From NCBI RefSeq assembly GCF_900129205.1, contig NZ_FQUK01000017.1:1-49241 (forward strand): a DNA stretch of 49,241 nucleotides. The letters are read 5' to 3'. This document shows, piece by piece, positions 28,196-36,254 of the stretch. Position numbers and translations under genes: made by a program. Position 1 is the first letter of the stretch. Each line of letters begins with the position of its first letter. The notes under the pieces were generated by a model. That model was given only the letters and a program-made list of their open reading frames with translations, ran no database searches and was not told the origin of the DNA. This stretch comes from Thermomonas hydrothermalis (GTDB lineage Bacteria; Pseudomonadota; Gammaproteobacteria; Xanthomonadales; Xanthomonadaceae).

Positions 28196-28684
28196 ATGGC
28201 CATGTGGAAAGATTCGGCACCGGCTCCGAAAAAAGCCGAACCTGCGCGCTTCGACCCGCCCACCCATCTACACGATCTGGCCGCACCGCAAGGGGCGCCT
28301 GCCCGTGCCGCCGAAACCCCGGCACGCGAGTCAGTGATCGCCGCTGACCTGTCCATCGAAGGCAAGATCGAAGGCAGCGGTCACATCCGCATCGCCGGCA
28401 AGTTCAAGGGGGACGTGAACGTCCAGGGCAACCTCAACATCGATCAGGGCGCCAAAGTGGCCGGCAGCGTCACCGCCAGCAAGGTCATTCTGGCGGGCGA
28501 ACTGGACGGCAACATCACCTCGGCCCAGCACGTGGAGCTTTTGTCCAGCGGTGCGCTCAATGGCGACATCAAAGCGGGCTCGCTGACCGTCGCGGCGGGC
28601 AGCCGTATCCGCGGACATGTCGAGTGCGGCTGGGACAAGGACGCCAAACCAGCCGGCAAGACGGAGACCGGCGGCAGCGCATGA
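28196..28684 (+). CDS. Bactofilin
   Basis: A 162-residue bactofilin (DUF583), a bacterial cytoskeletal protein forming a right-handed beta-helix that polymerises without nucleotide. The core (about 45-140) is a run of short beta turns: SVIAADLSIEGKIEGSGHIRIAGKFKGDVNVQGNL, then LSSGALNGDIKAGSLTVAAGSRIRGHVECGW. The flanks are Pro/Ala rich and disordered, as usual. The ATG follows a GGAGAGCAGCC leader. The stop overlaps the next start (ATGA), so the zinc-ribbon protein is probably co-translated with it and may be a partner. Confidence 0.93.
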   Translation: MAMWKDSAPAPKKAEPARFDPPTHLHDLAAPQGAPARAAETPARESVIAADLSIEGKIEGSGHIRIAGKFKGDVNVQGNLNIDQGAKVAGSVTASKVILAGELDGNITSAQHVELLSSGALNGDIKAGSLTVAAGSRIRGHVECGWDKDAKPAGKTETGGSA

Positions 28685-29034
28685 GCGCGCCCGCCCCGGG
28701 CGAGGCAGGCGCCACCCGGATCTGCCCGCATTGCAAAACCACCATCCTGCAAAGCTCGGCGGTCTGCCCGGCCTGCCGCGGTCATCTGCGTTTCGATGCG
28801 GCCACCCGTGACGCCGAGCAACGCTTCATTCCGCTGCAGGTGGAAGGCACCCTGCGTGGTGATGAACAAGGCAGCTTCGAGTACACGATGGTGGTGGTGA
28901 TCCGCAACGAGCGCGGCGAGGAAGTCGGTCGCCACGTCGCCGGTGTCGGCGCGGTTCTTCCGGGCCAATCCCGCACATTCAGCGTGACCGTGGAGGCGGT
29001 GCCGGTCACCGCCAAGACGCGCCGCCGGCACTGA
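28681..29034 (+). CDS. Zinc-ribbon protein coupled to bactofilin
   Basis: A 117-residue protein with an N-terminal rubredoxin-like zinc ribbon, CPHC at residues about 15-18 and CPAC at about 30-33. The following beta-rich domain (FIPLQVEGTLRGDEQGSFEYTMVVVIRNERGEEVGRHVAGVGAVLPGQSRTFSVTVEAVPV) resembles an immunoglobulin-like or FxLYD-type fold. No signal peptide. I do not recognise a named function. The ATGA overlap with the bactofilin gene is the best clue, suggesting a cytoskeletal accessory protein. It converges on hslR. Confidence 0.8.
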   Translation: MSAPAPGEAGATRICPHCKTTILQSSAVCPACRGHLRFDAATRDAEQRFIPLQVEGTLRGDEQGSFEYTMVVVIRNERGEEVGRHVAGVGAVLPGQSRTFSVTVEAVPVTAKTRRRH

Positions 29035-29067
29035 TCCGCATACCATCGCGGCGATCGCCAGCGCCGA

Positions 29068-29487
29068 TCAAAGCGCGTCGAAATCACCCAAAGCCCGCAG
29101 CAGACGACGGGCCCGTTTGTCCGGTCGGGTTTGCGGTGGCTGGAATCCCGCACGTTCGGCAGCGCGCAACGCCCGCGCTTCGGCGCGCGCTGCACGCGAC
29201 GCTTCGGATTCCCGATACAGTGTCTGGGCCACCTGCGCCGGGCCGCGCACCTGCGCCAGTGCCAGCACGTCCACTTCAAACTGCTCCGGCTGCCGGGTGA
29301 TGTGCAGCTTGTCGCCAACCCGTACCATGCGTGCCGGCTTGGCACGCTGACCACCGACCAGCACCTTGCCGGTTTCCACGGCCTGTTTGGCCAGTGCCCG
29401 GGTCTTGAAGAAGCGCGCTGCCCATAGCCACACATCCAGCCGTACGCCGGGGGTCTGCATCGCCAACGGATCCTGACGTAGAGGCAT
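29068..29487 (-). CDS. hslR: Heat-shock protein 15 homologue (S4 RNA-binding domain)
   Basis: HslR binds 50S subunits carrying a stuck nascent chain and frees them for reuse. This protein has the S4 domain VRLDVWLWAARFFKTRALAKQAVETGKVLVGGQRAKPARMVRVGD, a VDVLALAQVRGPAQVAQTLYRE middle, and the basic RPDKRARRLLRAL tail of the family. Start codons at 29487 and 29460 are both possible. 29460 would place the S4 domain nearer the N-terminus as in E. coli. A further in-frame ATG at 29526 is unlikely. It stands between the bactofilin pair and the rplS terminator. Confidence 0.92.
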   Translation of the reverse strand: MPLRQDPLAMQTPGVRLDVWLWAARFFKTRALAKQAVETGKVLVGGQRAKPARMVRVGDKLHITRQPEQFEVDVLALAQVRGPAQVAQTLYRESEASRAARAEARALRAAERAGFQPPQTRPDKRARRLLRALGDFDAL

Positions 29488-29614
29488 GGAAATCTCAAAA
29501 AAGCCGGGGCACACGGCACGATTCATGATCGGCCATCTGTCGCCGACGGGAATCCGTGAAACGCTCGGAAACGCCCTGGCGCCAGCGACAAGACCGAAGG
29601 TTCTGCCTAAACGC

Positions 29615-29640
29615 AGACGGCCACCCGAAGGTGGCCGTCT
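29615..29640 (-). terminator. Terminator hairpin after rplS
   Basis: AGACGGCCACC (29615-29625) and GGTGGCCGTCT (29630-29640) form a perfect 11-base stem with a CGAA loop, 23 bases past the rplS stop. On the minus strand a short GCGTTTAGG follows, so the T-run is poor. Confidence 0.7.
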
Positions 29641-29663
29641 GCCGCAGTGACGCGCTGCCTGTC

Positions 29664-30071
29664 TTATTCGGCGGCAGCAGCGGCGGCGGCCGCCTTGGCC
29701 TTGGCGTTGCCAGCCAGGTCTTCCTTGATGCGCGCCTTCTTGCCCTCCAGGCCACGCAGGTAATACAGCTTGCTGGCGCGCACGGCACCGCGGCGCTTGA
29801 CCTCGACCGACTCGATCGCCGGGCTGTGGGTCTGGAACACGCGCTCAACACCGTAGCCGTGGGAAATCTTGCGCACGGTGAAGGAGGAGTTCAGGCCGGC
29901 ATTCTTCTTGGCGATCACCACGCCCTCATAGGCCTGCACGCGCTCGCGGTTGCCTTCCTTCACCTTGACGTTGACGACGACGGTATCGCCAGGACCAAAC
30001 TCGGGCAGCTGACGGGCCACCTGGGCAGCTTCAAAGTCCTGGACAAGGGTATGGATCGAGGGCTTGTTCAT
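29664..30071 (-). CDS. rplS: Large-subunit ribosomal protein bL19
   Basis: A 135-residue bL19 protein, which sits at the 30S/50S interface. The sequence [64 protein letters not shown] through [31 protein letters not shown] is the standard family core. The C-terminus is extended into a poly-Ala tract ([13 protein letters not shown]) not found in E. coli. The start is the ATG at 30071 (MNKPSIHTL). The gene is 240 bases from trmD and has its own promoter and structured leader. Confidence 0.97.
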   Translation of the reverse strand: MNKPSIHTLVQDFEAAQVARQLPEFGPGDTVVVNVKVKEGNRERVQAYEGVVIAKKNAGLNSSFTVRKISHGYGVERVFQTHSPAIESVEVKRRGAVRASKLYYLRGLEGKKARIKEDLAGNAKAKAAAAAAAAE

Positions 30072-30096
30072 TGGGATCAACCTGTCTTGAGTCGTT

Positions 30097-30205
30097 GCGT
30101 ACCTTGAGTACGCGCCTGTTGGAATCGTTGTTGCGCGAGTGCACGCGGACCCGCGTCATGGCATGAAAAACACATCTGGGCAAACAAGCCCAGCCGCGCA
30201 TTATA
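30097..30205 (-). promoter_or_regulatory. rplS promoter and structured leader
   Basis: On the minus strand a perfect -10 TATAAT lies at 30205-30200. The transcript would have a leader of about 120 bases with two perfect hairpins: CTGGGC/GCCCAG (30194-30177) and GCGTAC/GTACGC (30113-30097). This is in the rplS-trmD gap, so rplS can be made apart from rpsP-rimM-trmD. A role of the hairpins in ribosomal-protein feedback is speculation. Confidence 0.6.
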
Positions 30206-30311
30206 GCAGAAAACCGTTCCTGTTTGCCGACTGGACACCCCGGAAAACCGTGGATTGACCTTGATGCCCCCGGATCAGATCCGGGACACCCTCATCCAGG
30301 GATGGCCTGCC

Positions 30312-31085
30312 TCAGGCATCCCCGTCCGGCGGCTCGCCGGTGGCCTGCACCCACTGGGCGCGAAAGGCCTCCAGCAGGGCGCGGTCCTGGGCCGACAGCG
30401 AGGCTTCGTCAAGCAAATCCGGGCGCCGCAACCAGGTGCGGCCCAGTGCCTGTTGCCGCCGCCAGCGGGCGATCCGCGCATGATCTCCCGAGAGCAGAAC
30501 CTCCGGCACACGCCCCAGGGCATGCTCGACAGGCCGTGTGTAATGCGGGCAATCCAGCAGGCCGTCCTCACCGAAACTGTCCTGCCCCGCCGACTCGGCA
30601 TCGCCCAGCGTGCCGTCCAGCAGCCGCGCCACGGCATCGATCACCACCGCGGCAGCCAGCTCGCCCCCGGACAGAACGTAATCACCGATCGACAGCTCTT
30701 CGTCCACCTCGGCCTGAATCAGCCGCTCGTCCACGCCCTCGTACCGGCCGCACAGCAGAATCAGGCGCGGACGGGTGGCCAGTTCGCGCACCTTGCGTTG
30801 ATCCAGCCGCTGCCCCTGCGGGCTTAAGTAAATCACCCGTGCCGGGGCGGGATCGGCCGCACGTGCCGCGGCCAGCGCCGCACGCAGCGGATCAATCATC
30901 ATCACCATGCCGGGGCCACCCCCAAACGGCCGATCATCGACCCGGCGATAGTTGCCTTCCGCAAAATCACGCGGGTTCCAGCCATGCAGCGTCAGCAGGC
31001 CGCGCTCACCGGCGCGCCCCACCACCCCATGCCCGGCCAGTTGGGCCACGAACTCGGGGAACAGGCTGATGACATCGAACCGCAT
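30312..31085 (-). CDS. trmD: tRNA (guanine-37-N1)-methyltransferase
   Basis: TrmD methylates G37 next to the anticodon to prevent frameshifting. The 257-residue SPOUT enzyme has the trefoil-knot SAM site [16 protein letters not shown] and [14 protein letters not shown], the N-terminal [12 protein letters not shown] and [13 protein letters not shown], and the C-terminal tRNA-binding [12 protein letters not shown] through [21 protein letters not shown]. It is three bases after rimM in the classic rpsP-rimM-trmD block. Confidence 0.97.
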   Translation of the reverse strand: MRFDVISLFPEFVAQLAGHGVVGRAGERGLLTLHGWNPRDFAEGNYRRVDDRPFGGGPGMVMMIDPLRAALAAARAADPAPARVIYLSPQGQRLDQRKVRELATRPRLILLCGRYEGVDERLIQAEVDEELSIGDYVLSGGELAAAVVIDAVARLLDGTLGDAESAGQDSFGEDGLLDCPHYTRPVEHALGRVPEVLLSGDHARIARWRRQQALGRTWLRRPDLLDEASLSAQDRALLEAFRAQWVQATGEPPDGDA

Positions 31086-31088
31086 GGA

Positions 31089-31619
31089 TCAGAAGTCCGC
31101 GTCCCACTCGACGGTGATGCAACCGGCGTGCAGATCGACATCGCGGACATACTCCGGACGGGCAAACGGGATCATCCGCTCGCGCTCCCCCTGCACCACC
31201 ATCACGTCATTGGCGCCATTGTTGAACAGGTACGCCACTGTGCCGAACAGGACGCCTGCGGTATTGACCACCCGCAAACCTTCCAGATCGACCCAGTAGT
31301 ACTGGCCCGGCGGCAGCGGCGGCAGCGCACTACGTGGCACCTGAATCTCCACACCACGCAGCCGCTCGGCCGCATCGCGATCGGTGATGCCGGGCAGAGT
31401 CGCAATCAGGCCCTTGCTGCCGGCACGCACCCTCGCCCCGGTGCAGACCTGTTCCTCGCCACGCCCGTTGCGCAACACCCAGGGCTGATAGCGGGCAATG
31501 GCGCGCGGCGGGTCGGTATAGCTTTCCAGCTTGACCTCGCCGCGCACGCCGAACGCACCGTGCAGGCGGCCTACGGTGATCATCCGTTCGCCGACTGACG
31601 GCGCGTTCATGTCGCTCAC
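31089..31619 (-). CDS. rimM: Ribosome maturation factor RimM
   Basis: RimM binds S19 and helps the head of the 30S subunit mature. The 176-residue protein has the N-terminal barrel (MITVGRLHGAFGVRGEVKLESYTD) and the C-terminal PRC-barrel (LPPGQYYWVDLEGLRVVNTAGVLFGTVAYLFNNGANDVMVV, IPFARPEYVRDVDL). The ATG at 31619 is used. Internal ATGs at 31610 and 31583 are possible but give an N-terminus closer to the fold. The gene lies between rpsP (26 bases upstream) and trmD. Confidence 0.96.
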   Translation of the reverse strand: MSDMNAPSVGERMITVGRLHGAFGVRGEVKLESYTDPPRAIARYQPWVLRNGRGEEQVCTGARVRAGSKGLIATLPGITDRDAAERLRGVEIQVPRSALPPLPPGQYYWVDLEGLRVVNTAGVLFGTVAYLFNNGANDVMVVQGERERMIPFARPEYVRDVDLHAGCITVEWDADF

Positions 31620-31645
31620 GAGGAGGGCGCTCAGGCCCCGTACGG

Positions 31646-31894
31646 TCAGGCTGCCTTGGCTGCTTGCCGGTAGAGATCAGCGACCTTGTCGGTCAGCTGG
31701 GCACCCTTGTCAAGCCAGTACTTGACGCGCTCCACGTCCAGCTCGACCCGCTTTTCCTGACCCTTGGCCACCGGGTTGTAGTACCCGAGCCGCTCGATAT
31801 TGCGGCCGTCGCGCGGGCTGCGGCTGTCAGTGACGATGATGTGGTAAAAGGGGCGCTTCTTGGCGCCGCCACGGGTGAGACGGATCTTGACCAT
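31646..31894 (-). CDS. rpsP: Small-subunit ribosomal protein bS16
   Basis: An 82-residue bS16, an early-assembling 30S protein. The sequence [20 protein letters not shown], then [49 protein letters not shown], is the family core. It starts the rpsP-rimM-trmD operon, with a good promoter 45-73 bases upstream. In many proteobacteria ffh precedes this block. Here the gene before it is fabB, on the same strand. Confidence 0.97.
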   Translation of the reverse strand: MVKIRLTRGGAKKRPFYHIIVTDSRSPRDGRNIERLGYYNPVAKGQEKRVELDVERVKYWLDKGAQLTDKVADLYRQAAKAA

Positions 31895-31938
31895 GTGCGT
31901 GTTTCATCCAGCGGCCGGGATGGCCGGGTAAGCGCGGA

Positions 31939-31967
31939 ATGATAGCCGACTTTCCCGGCAAAACCAA
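31939..31967 (-). promoter_or_regulatory. Promoter of the rpsP operon
   Basis: On the minus strand TTGGTT (31967-31962) and TATCAT (31944-31939) are separated by exactly 17 bases, giving a clean sigma-70 promoter between fabB and rpsP. Confidence 0.6.
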
Positions 31968-31990
31968 TGCCTTGCAGGGGACGCGTGCGC

Positions 31991-33205
31991 TCAGGGGCGA
32001 GCGAACACCAGCGCCGCGTTGGTGCCACCAAAGCCAAAGCTGTTGGACATCACCACATCGAGCCGTGCCGGCCGGCTGCTGCGCACGATCGGGAAATCCG
32101 CCGCCTGCGGATCCAGCGTCTCGATGTTGGCCGAACCGGCAATGAAGCCGTCGCGCAGCATCAGCAGGCAGTAAATCGCTTCGTGCACACTGGCGGCACC
32201 CAACGAATGCCCGCTCAGCGCCTTGGTCGACGACAGCGGTGGCAGATCAGCCCCGAACACGGCGCGCACAGCGTTCAGTTCAACGATGTCCCCCAGCGGT
32301 GTCGATGTCCCGTGGGTATTGAGGTAATCCACCCGGCGGTCCAGGCCGGCCAGCGCCATCTGCATGCAGCGCACCGCTCCTTCGCCACTGGGGGCGACCA
32401 TGTCGGCACCATCGCTGGTCACGCCATAACCGACCAGCTCGGCATGGATGTGGGCCCCGCGCGCCACGGCATGCTCCCACTCCTCCAGCACCAGCATGCC
32501 GCCCCCGCCGGCGATCACAAACCCGTCACGGCCGGCGTCGTAAGGACGCGAGGCACGCTCGGGGGTGTCGTTGTAGCTGGTGGAGAGCGCACCCATTGCG
32601 TCGAACATGGCGGTCATGGTCCAGTGCAGATCTTCACCACCACCGGCAAACACCACATCCTGCACGCCATGGCGAATCAGGTCGGCAGCCGCACCGATGC
32701 AGTGCGCCGAGGTCGCACAGGCCGCACTGATGGAATAGCTGACGCCCTTGATATGAAAGGCCGTCGCCAGGTTGGCTGAAACCGTCGACCCCATCGTGCG
32801 CGGCACCATGTACGGGCCGACTTTGCGCACCCCACGGCTGCGGACGATGTCAGCGGTTTCCACCTGCCAGTGGCTGGATCCCCCTCCAGACCCGGCGATC
32901 AGCCCGGTGCGGGGATGGCACACCTGATCGTCCTGCAAACCGGCATCCAGGATGGCTGCGCGCATCGCCACATAGGCGTAAGCCGCTGCATCACTCATGA
33001 AACGCTTGAGCTTGCGGTCGATGACGGCATCCAGATCAAGATCAATCACACCCCCCACTTGGCTGCGCAAGCCGTGTGCCACGGCATCGGGCAGGAGGCG
33101 AATCCCCGAACGTCCCTCGCGCAGGGCCGCCGAGACGGTATTGAGGTCATGACCCAGGCAGGAGACGATCCCCATGCCGGTGATGGCAACGCGGCGCATG
33201 GTCAA
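31991..33205 (-). CDS. fabB: 3-Oxoacyl-ACP synthase I (FabB)
   Basis: This condensing enzyme elongates acyl-ACP with malonyl-ACP and is needed after FabA for unsaturated fatty acids. The 404-residue protein has the Cys-His-His triad: Cys in [10 protein letters not shown], His in [11 protein letters not shown] and His in [14 protein letters not shown]. The C-terminal [14 protein letters not shown] is typical of KAS I/II. FabB rather than FabF is favoured by its ATGA overlap with fabA upstream and by the [22 protein letters not shown] segment. Cotranscribed with fabA; the promoter region in front of fabA has a palindromic site shared with ldh. Confidence 0.94.
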   Translation of the reverse strand: MTMRRVAITGMGIVSCLGHDLNTVSAALREGRSGIRLLPDAVAHGLRSQVGGVIDLDLDAVIDRKLKRFMSDAAAYAYVAMRAAILDAGLQDDQVCHPRTGLIAGSGGGSSHWQVETADIVRSRGVRKVGPYMVPRTMGSTVSANLATAFHIKGVSYSISAACATSAHCIGAAADLIRHGVQDVVFAGGGEDLHWTMTAMFDAMGALSTSYNDTPERASRPYDAGRDGFVIAGGGGMLVLEEWEHAVARGAHIHAELVGYGVTSDGADMVAPSGEGAVRCMQMALAGLDRRVDYLNTHGTSTPLGDIVELNAVRAVFGADLPPLSSTKALSGHSLGAASVHEAIYCLLMLRDGFIAGSANIETLDPQAADFPIVRSSRPARLDVVMSNSFGFGGTNAALVFARP

Positions 33206-33717
33206 AGGGTATCCGTGGACGTGAACAGACCGACCCGAAGGTCTTTGGCAATGTAGATTTCGCGGCCATCCACCAGGGTGCGGGCGTCAGCCTGCGCCAT
33301 CACCAGCCGGCGGTTGATGACCCGAGCGATGTCGATTTCATAGGTCACCCGTTTGGCCGTGGGCAGCACCTGCCCGCTGAACTTGACCTCGCCACATCCC
33401 AGCGCACGCCCGCGCCCCGGCGCCCCCAGCCAGGTCAGATAGAACCCGACCAGCTGCCACATCGCGTCCAGCCCCAGACACCCCGGCATCACCGGGTCAC
33501 CGATGAAGTGGCACTGGAAAAACCAGAGATCCGGCCGTATGTCGAGTTCGGCACGCACGAAGCCCTTGCCATAGGCGCCACCGTGATCATTGATCTCCAC
33601 GATCCGGTCGAACATCAGCATCGGATCGGCCGGCAACCGGGCATCCGTGTTGGCAAACAGCTCGCCGCGTGCACTGGCCAGAAGCTGCTCGCGGGTAAAG
33701 GAAGAAGCGCGGGTCAT
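33202..33717 (-). CDS. fabA: 3-Hydroxydecanoyl-ACP dehydratase/isomerase (FabA)
   Basis: FabA dehydrates 3-hydroxyacyl-ACP and isomerises trans-2- to cis-3-decenoyl-ACP, the branch point to unsaturated fatty acids. The 171-residue hot-dog protein has the active-site His70 in [24 protein letters not shown] and Asp84 in the same stretch, plus [20 protein letters not shown]. The ATG at 33717 starts [10 protein letters not shown], normal for the family. Its stop overlaps fabB. Presence of the FabA/FabB pair means anaerobic-type unsaturated fatty acid synthesis, beside the iso-branched acids expected from leucine dehydrogenase. Confidence 0.96.
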   Translation of the reverse strand: MTRASSFTREQLLASARGELFANTDARLPADPMLMFDRIVEINDHGGAYGKGFVRAELDIRPDLWFFQCHFIGDPVMPGCLGLDAMWQLVGFYLTWLGAPGRGRALGCGEVKFSGQVLPTAKRVTYEIDIARVINRRLVMAQADARTLVDGREIYIAKDLRVGLFTSTDTL

Positions 33718-33743
33718 TCATGGCCCCCAGAATTGGAGCGTTG

Positions 33744-33783
33744 ATTCTAAACACCGCACCTTCGACATACCTAGACGTATGCA
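33744..33783 (-). promoter_or_regulatory. Palindromic operator candidate and -10 box before fabA
   Basis: CATACCTAGACGTATGCA (33766-33783, plus strand) matches 17 of 18 bases of the site before leucine dehydrogenase at 13722-13739. On the minus strand a -10-like TAGAAT lies at 33749-33744, 27 bases before the fabA start, so the palindrome covers the -35 position. Confidence 0.5.
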
Positions 33784-34013
33784 ACCATCGGCCACACGGC
33801 GTCACCACGCAGCGCCACAAACGCGACAGCGGCGACATGAAATCGTCTGCAGCGGCACCCCGACGTGCGGTATTTGTATAAGCTCGGCGATGACGAAGAC
33901 CCTCTGATTGCACCGGAGTTCGCCGGCCTTGGATGCGACTTACGGATGCGAGTCCGGACATACGCCGCACTCGACGTGATCAGGCCTTCTCAAGACAAAA
34001 CAGCCTTACGCCG

Positions 34014-34052
34014 TATAGTCTGAACCGGCTGCCGGGAACCCCGGCGTTTTTT
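34014..34052 (+). promoter_or_regulatory. zwf: zwf promoter -10 and early hairpin with T-run
   Basis: TATAGT (34014-34019) resembles a -10 box. About 12 bases later GCCGGG (34031-34036) pairs with CCCGGC (34040-34045) and is followed by GTTTTTT, an intrinsic-terminator shape only 20 bases before the zwf start. With no gene upstream on this strand it may be a leader attenuator. The remainder of the 33784-34013 gap shows only another -10-like TATAAG near 33880. Confidence 0.45.
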
Positions 34053-34071
34053 CCATGTTTGCGGAGCATCC

Positions 34072-35541
34072 GTGACACACCCCACCCCTGCCTCGCTGCT
34101 GACCATCTTTGGCGCCACTGGCGACCTGTCCCGGCGCATGTTGCTGCCTTCGCTTTATCACCTCCAGGCCGAAGGGTTGCTGCCTGAGGATCTGCGCATC
34201 CTGGCCACAGCGCGCACCGAGATGACACGGGACAGCTTCCTGCAACTGGCCGCCGAAAGCATCCACGCGCGCGATCCTGGTGCGCGGCCAGATGACGCCG
34301 CACTGCAGGGTTTACTGCAGCGTATCGACTATCTCCCCGCAGGGACCGACGATGCCGGTTCGATGCAGGCATTGGCGGCACAGATCCAGCGTCTGCGCCG
34401 GGGCGATGTGCTTTATCACCTAAGCACGGCGCCGAAGTTCTATGGCGCGATCTGCCAGGCGTTGGCAGCGCATGGCGCCGCCGGCGCCGGCACCCGGGTG
34501 ATGCTGGAAAAACCGATCGGCAACGATCTGGCCAGTGCGGTTGCCATCAATGATGCAGTTGCCCGTGCCTTCGACGAATCGCGCATCTATCGGGTCGATC
34601 ATTACCTGGGCAAGGAAGGCGTGCAGAACCTGATCGCACTGCGCTTCGGGAACGCCCTGTTTGAACCGCTGTGGAACTCGCGCCAGATCGAACAGGTGCA
34701 GATCACCGTGGCAGAAACGGTTGGGGTGGAAGGTCGCGGCGACTACTACGACGAAGCCGGCGCGCTGCGCGACATGGTGCAGAACCATCTGCTGCAGCTG
34801 CTGTGCCTGGTGGCGATGGAGCCCCCAGCCCGGTTCGACCCCACCGCTGTCCGTAACGAAAAAATCAAGGTGCTGCGCTCGCTGCGCGCCATCGACCAGC
34901 ACAGCGTGACCAGCGAGACGGTGCGCGGCCAGTACAGCGCCGGCGCGATCGAAGGACGACTGGTGCCGGGGTATGCGGAAGAACTGGGGCGTCCCAGTCA
35001 GACGGAAACATTCGTCGCTCTGCGCGCCCATATCGACAACTGGCGCTGGTCAGGCGTGCCGTTCTACCTGCGCACCGGCAAGCGCCTGCCGTCACGCAGC
35101 ACCGAGATTTACCTGCAATTCCGTAAAGTCCCGCATTCCATTTTTGGTGGCGCAGCCGCAGCAGACATGCGCCCCAACGGCCTGCTGATCAAGCTGCAAC
35201 CGGAGGAGCGCATCGAGCTTGCCCTGATGAGCAAGACCCCGGGGCTGGACCGACATGGTCTGCGCCTGTCGCAAGTGACACTGGATCTGGATTTCCACCA
35301 GGAATTCCGCCACGCGCCGCGGCGTATTGCCTACGAGCGGCTGTATCTGGACGCCATCGAAGGCAATGGCACCCTGTTCGTGCGCCGCGATGAAACCGAG
35401 GCAGCCTGGGAGTGGGTGGATGCCATCGCGGAGGGTTGGCGAGAGGCCGGGTTTGCCCCTCGTCCCTACCCTGCCGGCACCTGGGGGCCGGGTGCAGCGG
35501 TCGCCCTGCTCGACCGACTAGGCCATGCCTGGCGGGAGTGA
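34072..35541 (+). CDS. zwf: Glucose-6-phosphate 1-dehydrogenase
   Basis: This enzyme oxidises glucose-6-phosphate to 6-phosphogluconolactone, the entry to the Entner-Doudoroff and pentose phosphate routes. The 489-residue protein shows the nucleotide-binding IFGATGDLSRRMLLPSLY and the substrate/catalytic RVDHYLGKEGVQNLIALRFGN, with FYLRTGKRLP further on. The start is the GTG at 34072 with CGGAG upstream. The frame begins at that codon and the family N-terminus fits. It leads a five-gene operon zwf-pgl-edd-glk-eda, the order seen in Xanthomonas. A hairpin with six Ts lies in its leader. Confidence 0.97.
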   Translation: MTHPTPASLLTIFGATGDLSRRMLLPSLYHLQAEGLLPEDLRILATARTEMTRDSFLQLAAESIHARDPGARPDDAALQGLLQRIDYLPAGTDDAGSMQALAAQIQRLRRGDVLYHLSTAPKFYGAICQALAAHGAAGAGTRVMLEKPIGNDLASAVAINDAVARAFDESRIYRVDHYLGKEGVQNLIALRFGNALFEPLWNSRQIEQVQITVAETVGVEGRGDYYDEAGALRDMVQNHLLQLLCLVAMEPPARFDPTAVRNEKIKVLRSLRAIDQHSVTSETVRGQYSAGAIEGRLVPGYAEELGRPSQTETFVALRAHIDNWRWSGVPFYLRTGKRLPSRSTEIYLQFRKVPHSIFGGAAAADMRPNGLLIKLQPEERIELALMSKTPGLDRHGLRLSQVTLDLDFHQEFRHAPRRIAYERLYLDAIEGNGTLFVRRDETEAAWEWVDAIAEGWREAGFAPRPYPAGTWGPGAAVALLDRLGHAWRE

Positions 35542-35546
35542 ACGCG

Positions 35547-36254
35547 ATGCTGCCTGCGTCTTCGCCCCACACGTTCCACAGCTATGCCGATGCCGATGCG
35601 CTGGCCACACAGCTGGCACAGACACTGACGGCCGCCTGCCATGCCGCCATCGACGCGCGCGGACGGGCGTGGCTTGCGCTGGCCGGTGGCCGCACCCCAC
35701 TGCCGGTCTACGCCCGGCTGGCCGCCGCCGGATTGGGGCCGATCGAGGCCATCCCGACCGACGAGCGCTGCGTGCCGCACAGCGATCCTGCCTGCAATCT
35801 GCACCAGCTCCGTGTGGCGCTTGCCGGAAACCCAGAGATCACCGTGCACCCATTGACCTGCGCGGATGGCGACCCTGTGCGCTCGCTTGATCTGAGCCGC
35901 ACCTGGCTGGCCCGCCATCCGGCGCCGTTCGACCTGGTGCTGCTGGGGATGGGCAACGACGGCCACATCGCCTCGTTGTTTCCGGGCGCGGCCAATCTCA
36001 GCGAAGGGCTGGCACTGGAGCGCGGGACGGACGTGATCGCCAGCGTGCCCGATCCACTCCCGCCGGAAGCCCCGTATCCGCGAATCAGCCTTACCCTGGC
36101 CCGGCTGCTGCACGCCCGCGCTATCCACCTGCTCGCCACCGGTCAGCACAAGCGACAGGTGCTTACGCAGGTACTCACGGATCCGCAGTGCCACCTGCCA
36201 GTCGCCGCATTGCTGCGGGCAGGCACGCCGATCCAGATTCACTGGAGCCCCTGA
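35547..36254 (+). CDS. pgl: 6-Phosphogluconolactonase
   Basis: This enzyme hydrolyses 6-phosphogluconolactone to 6-phosphogluconate. The 235-residue SugarP_isomerase-type protein has [36 protein letters not shown] and [18 protein letters not shown]. The ATG at 35547 is preferred over the GTG at 35538 because GGGAG is then eight bases upstream. The GTG would overlap the zwf stop. It ends in a TGATG overlap with edd. Confidence 0.95.
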   Translation: MLPASSPHTFHSYADADALATQLAQTLTAACHAAIDARGRAWLALAGGRTPLPVYARLAAAGLGPIEAIPTDERCVPHSDPACNLHQLRVALAGNPEITVHPLTCADGDPVRSLDLSRTWLARHPAPFDLVLLGMGNDGHIASLFPGAANLSEGLALERGTDVIASVPDPLPPEAPYPRISLTLARLLHARAIHLLATGQHKRQVLTQVLTDPQCHLPVAALLRAGTPIQIHWSP

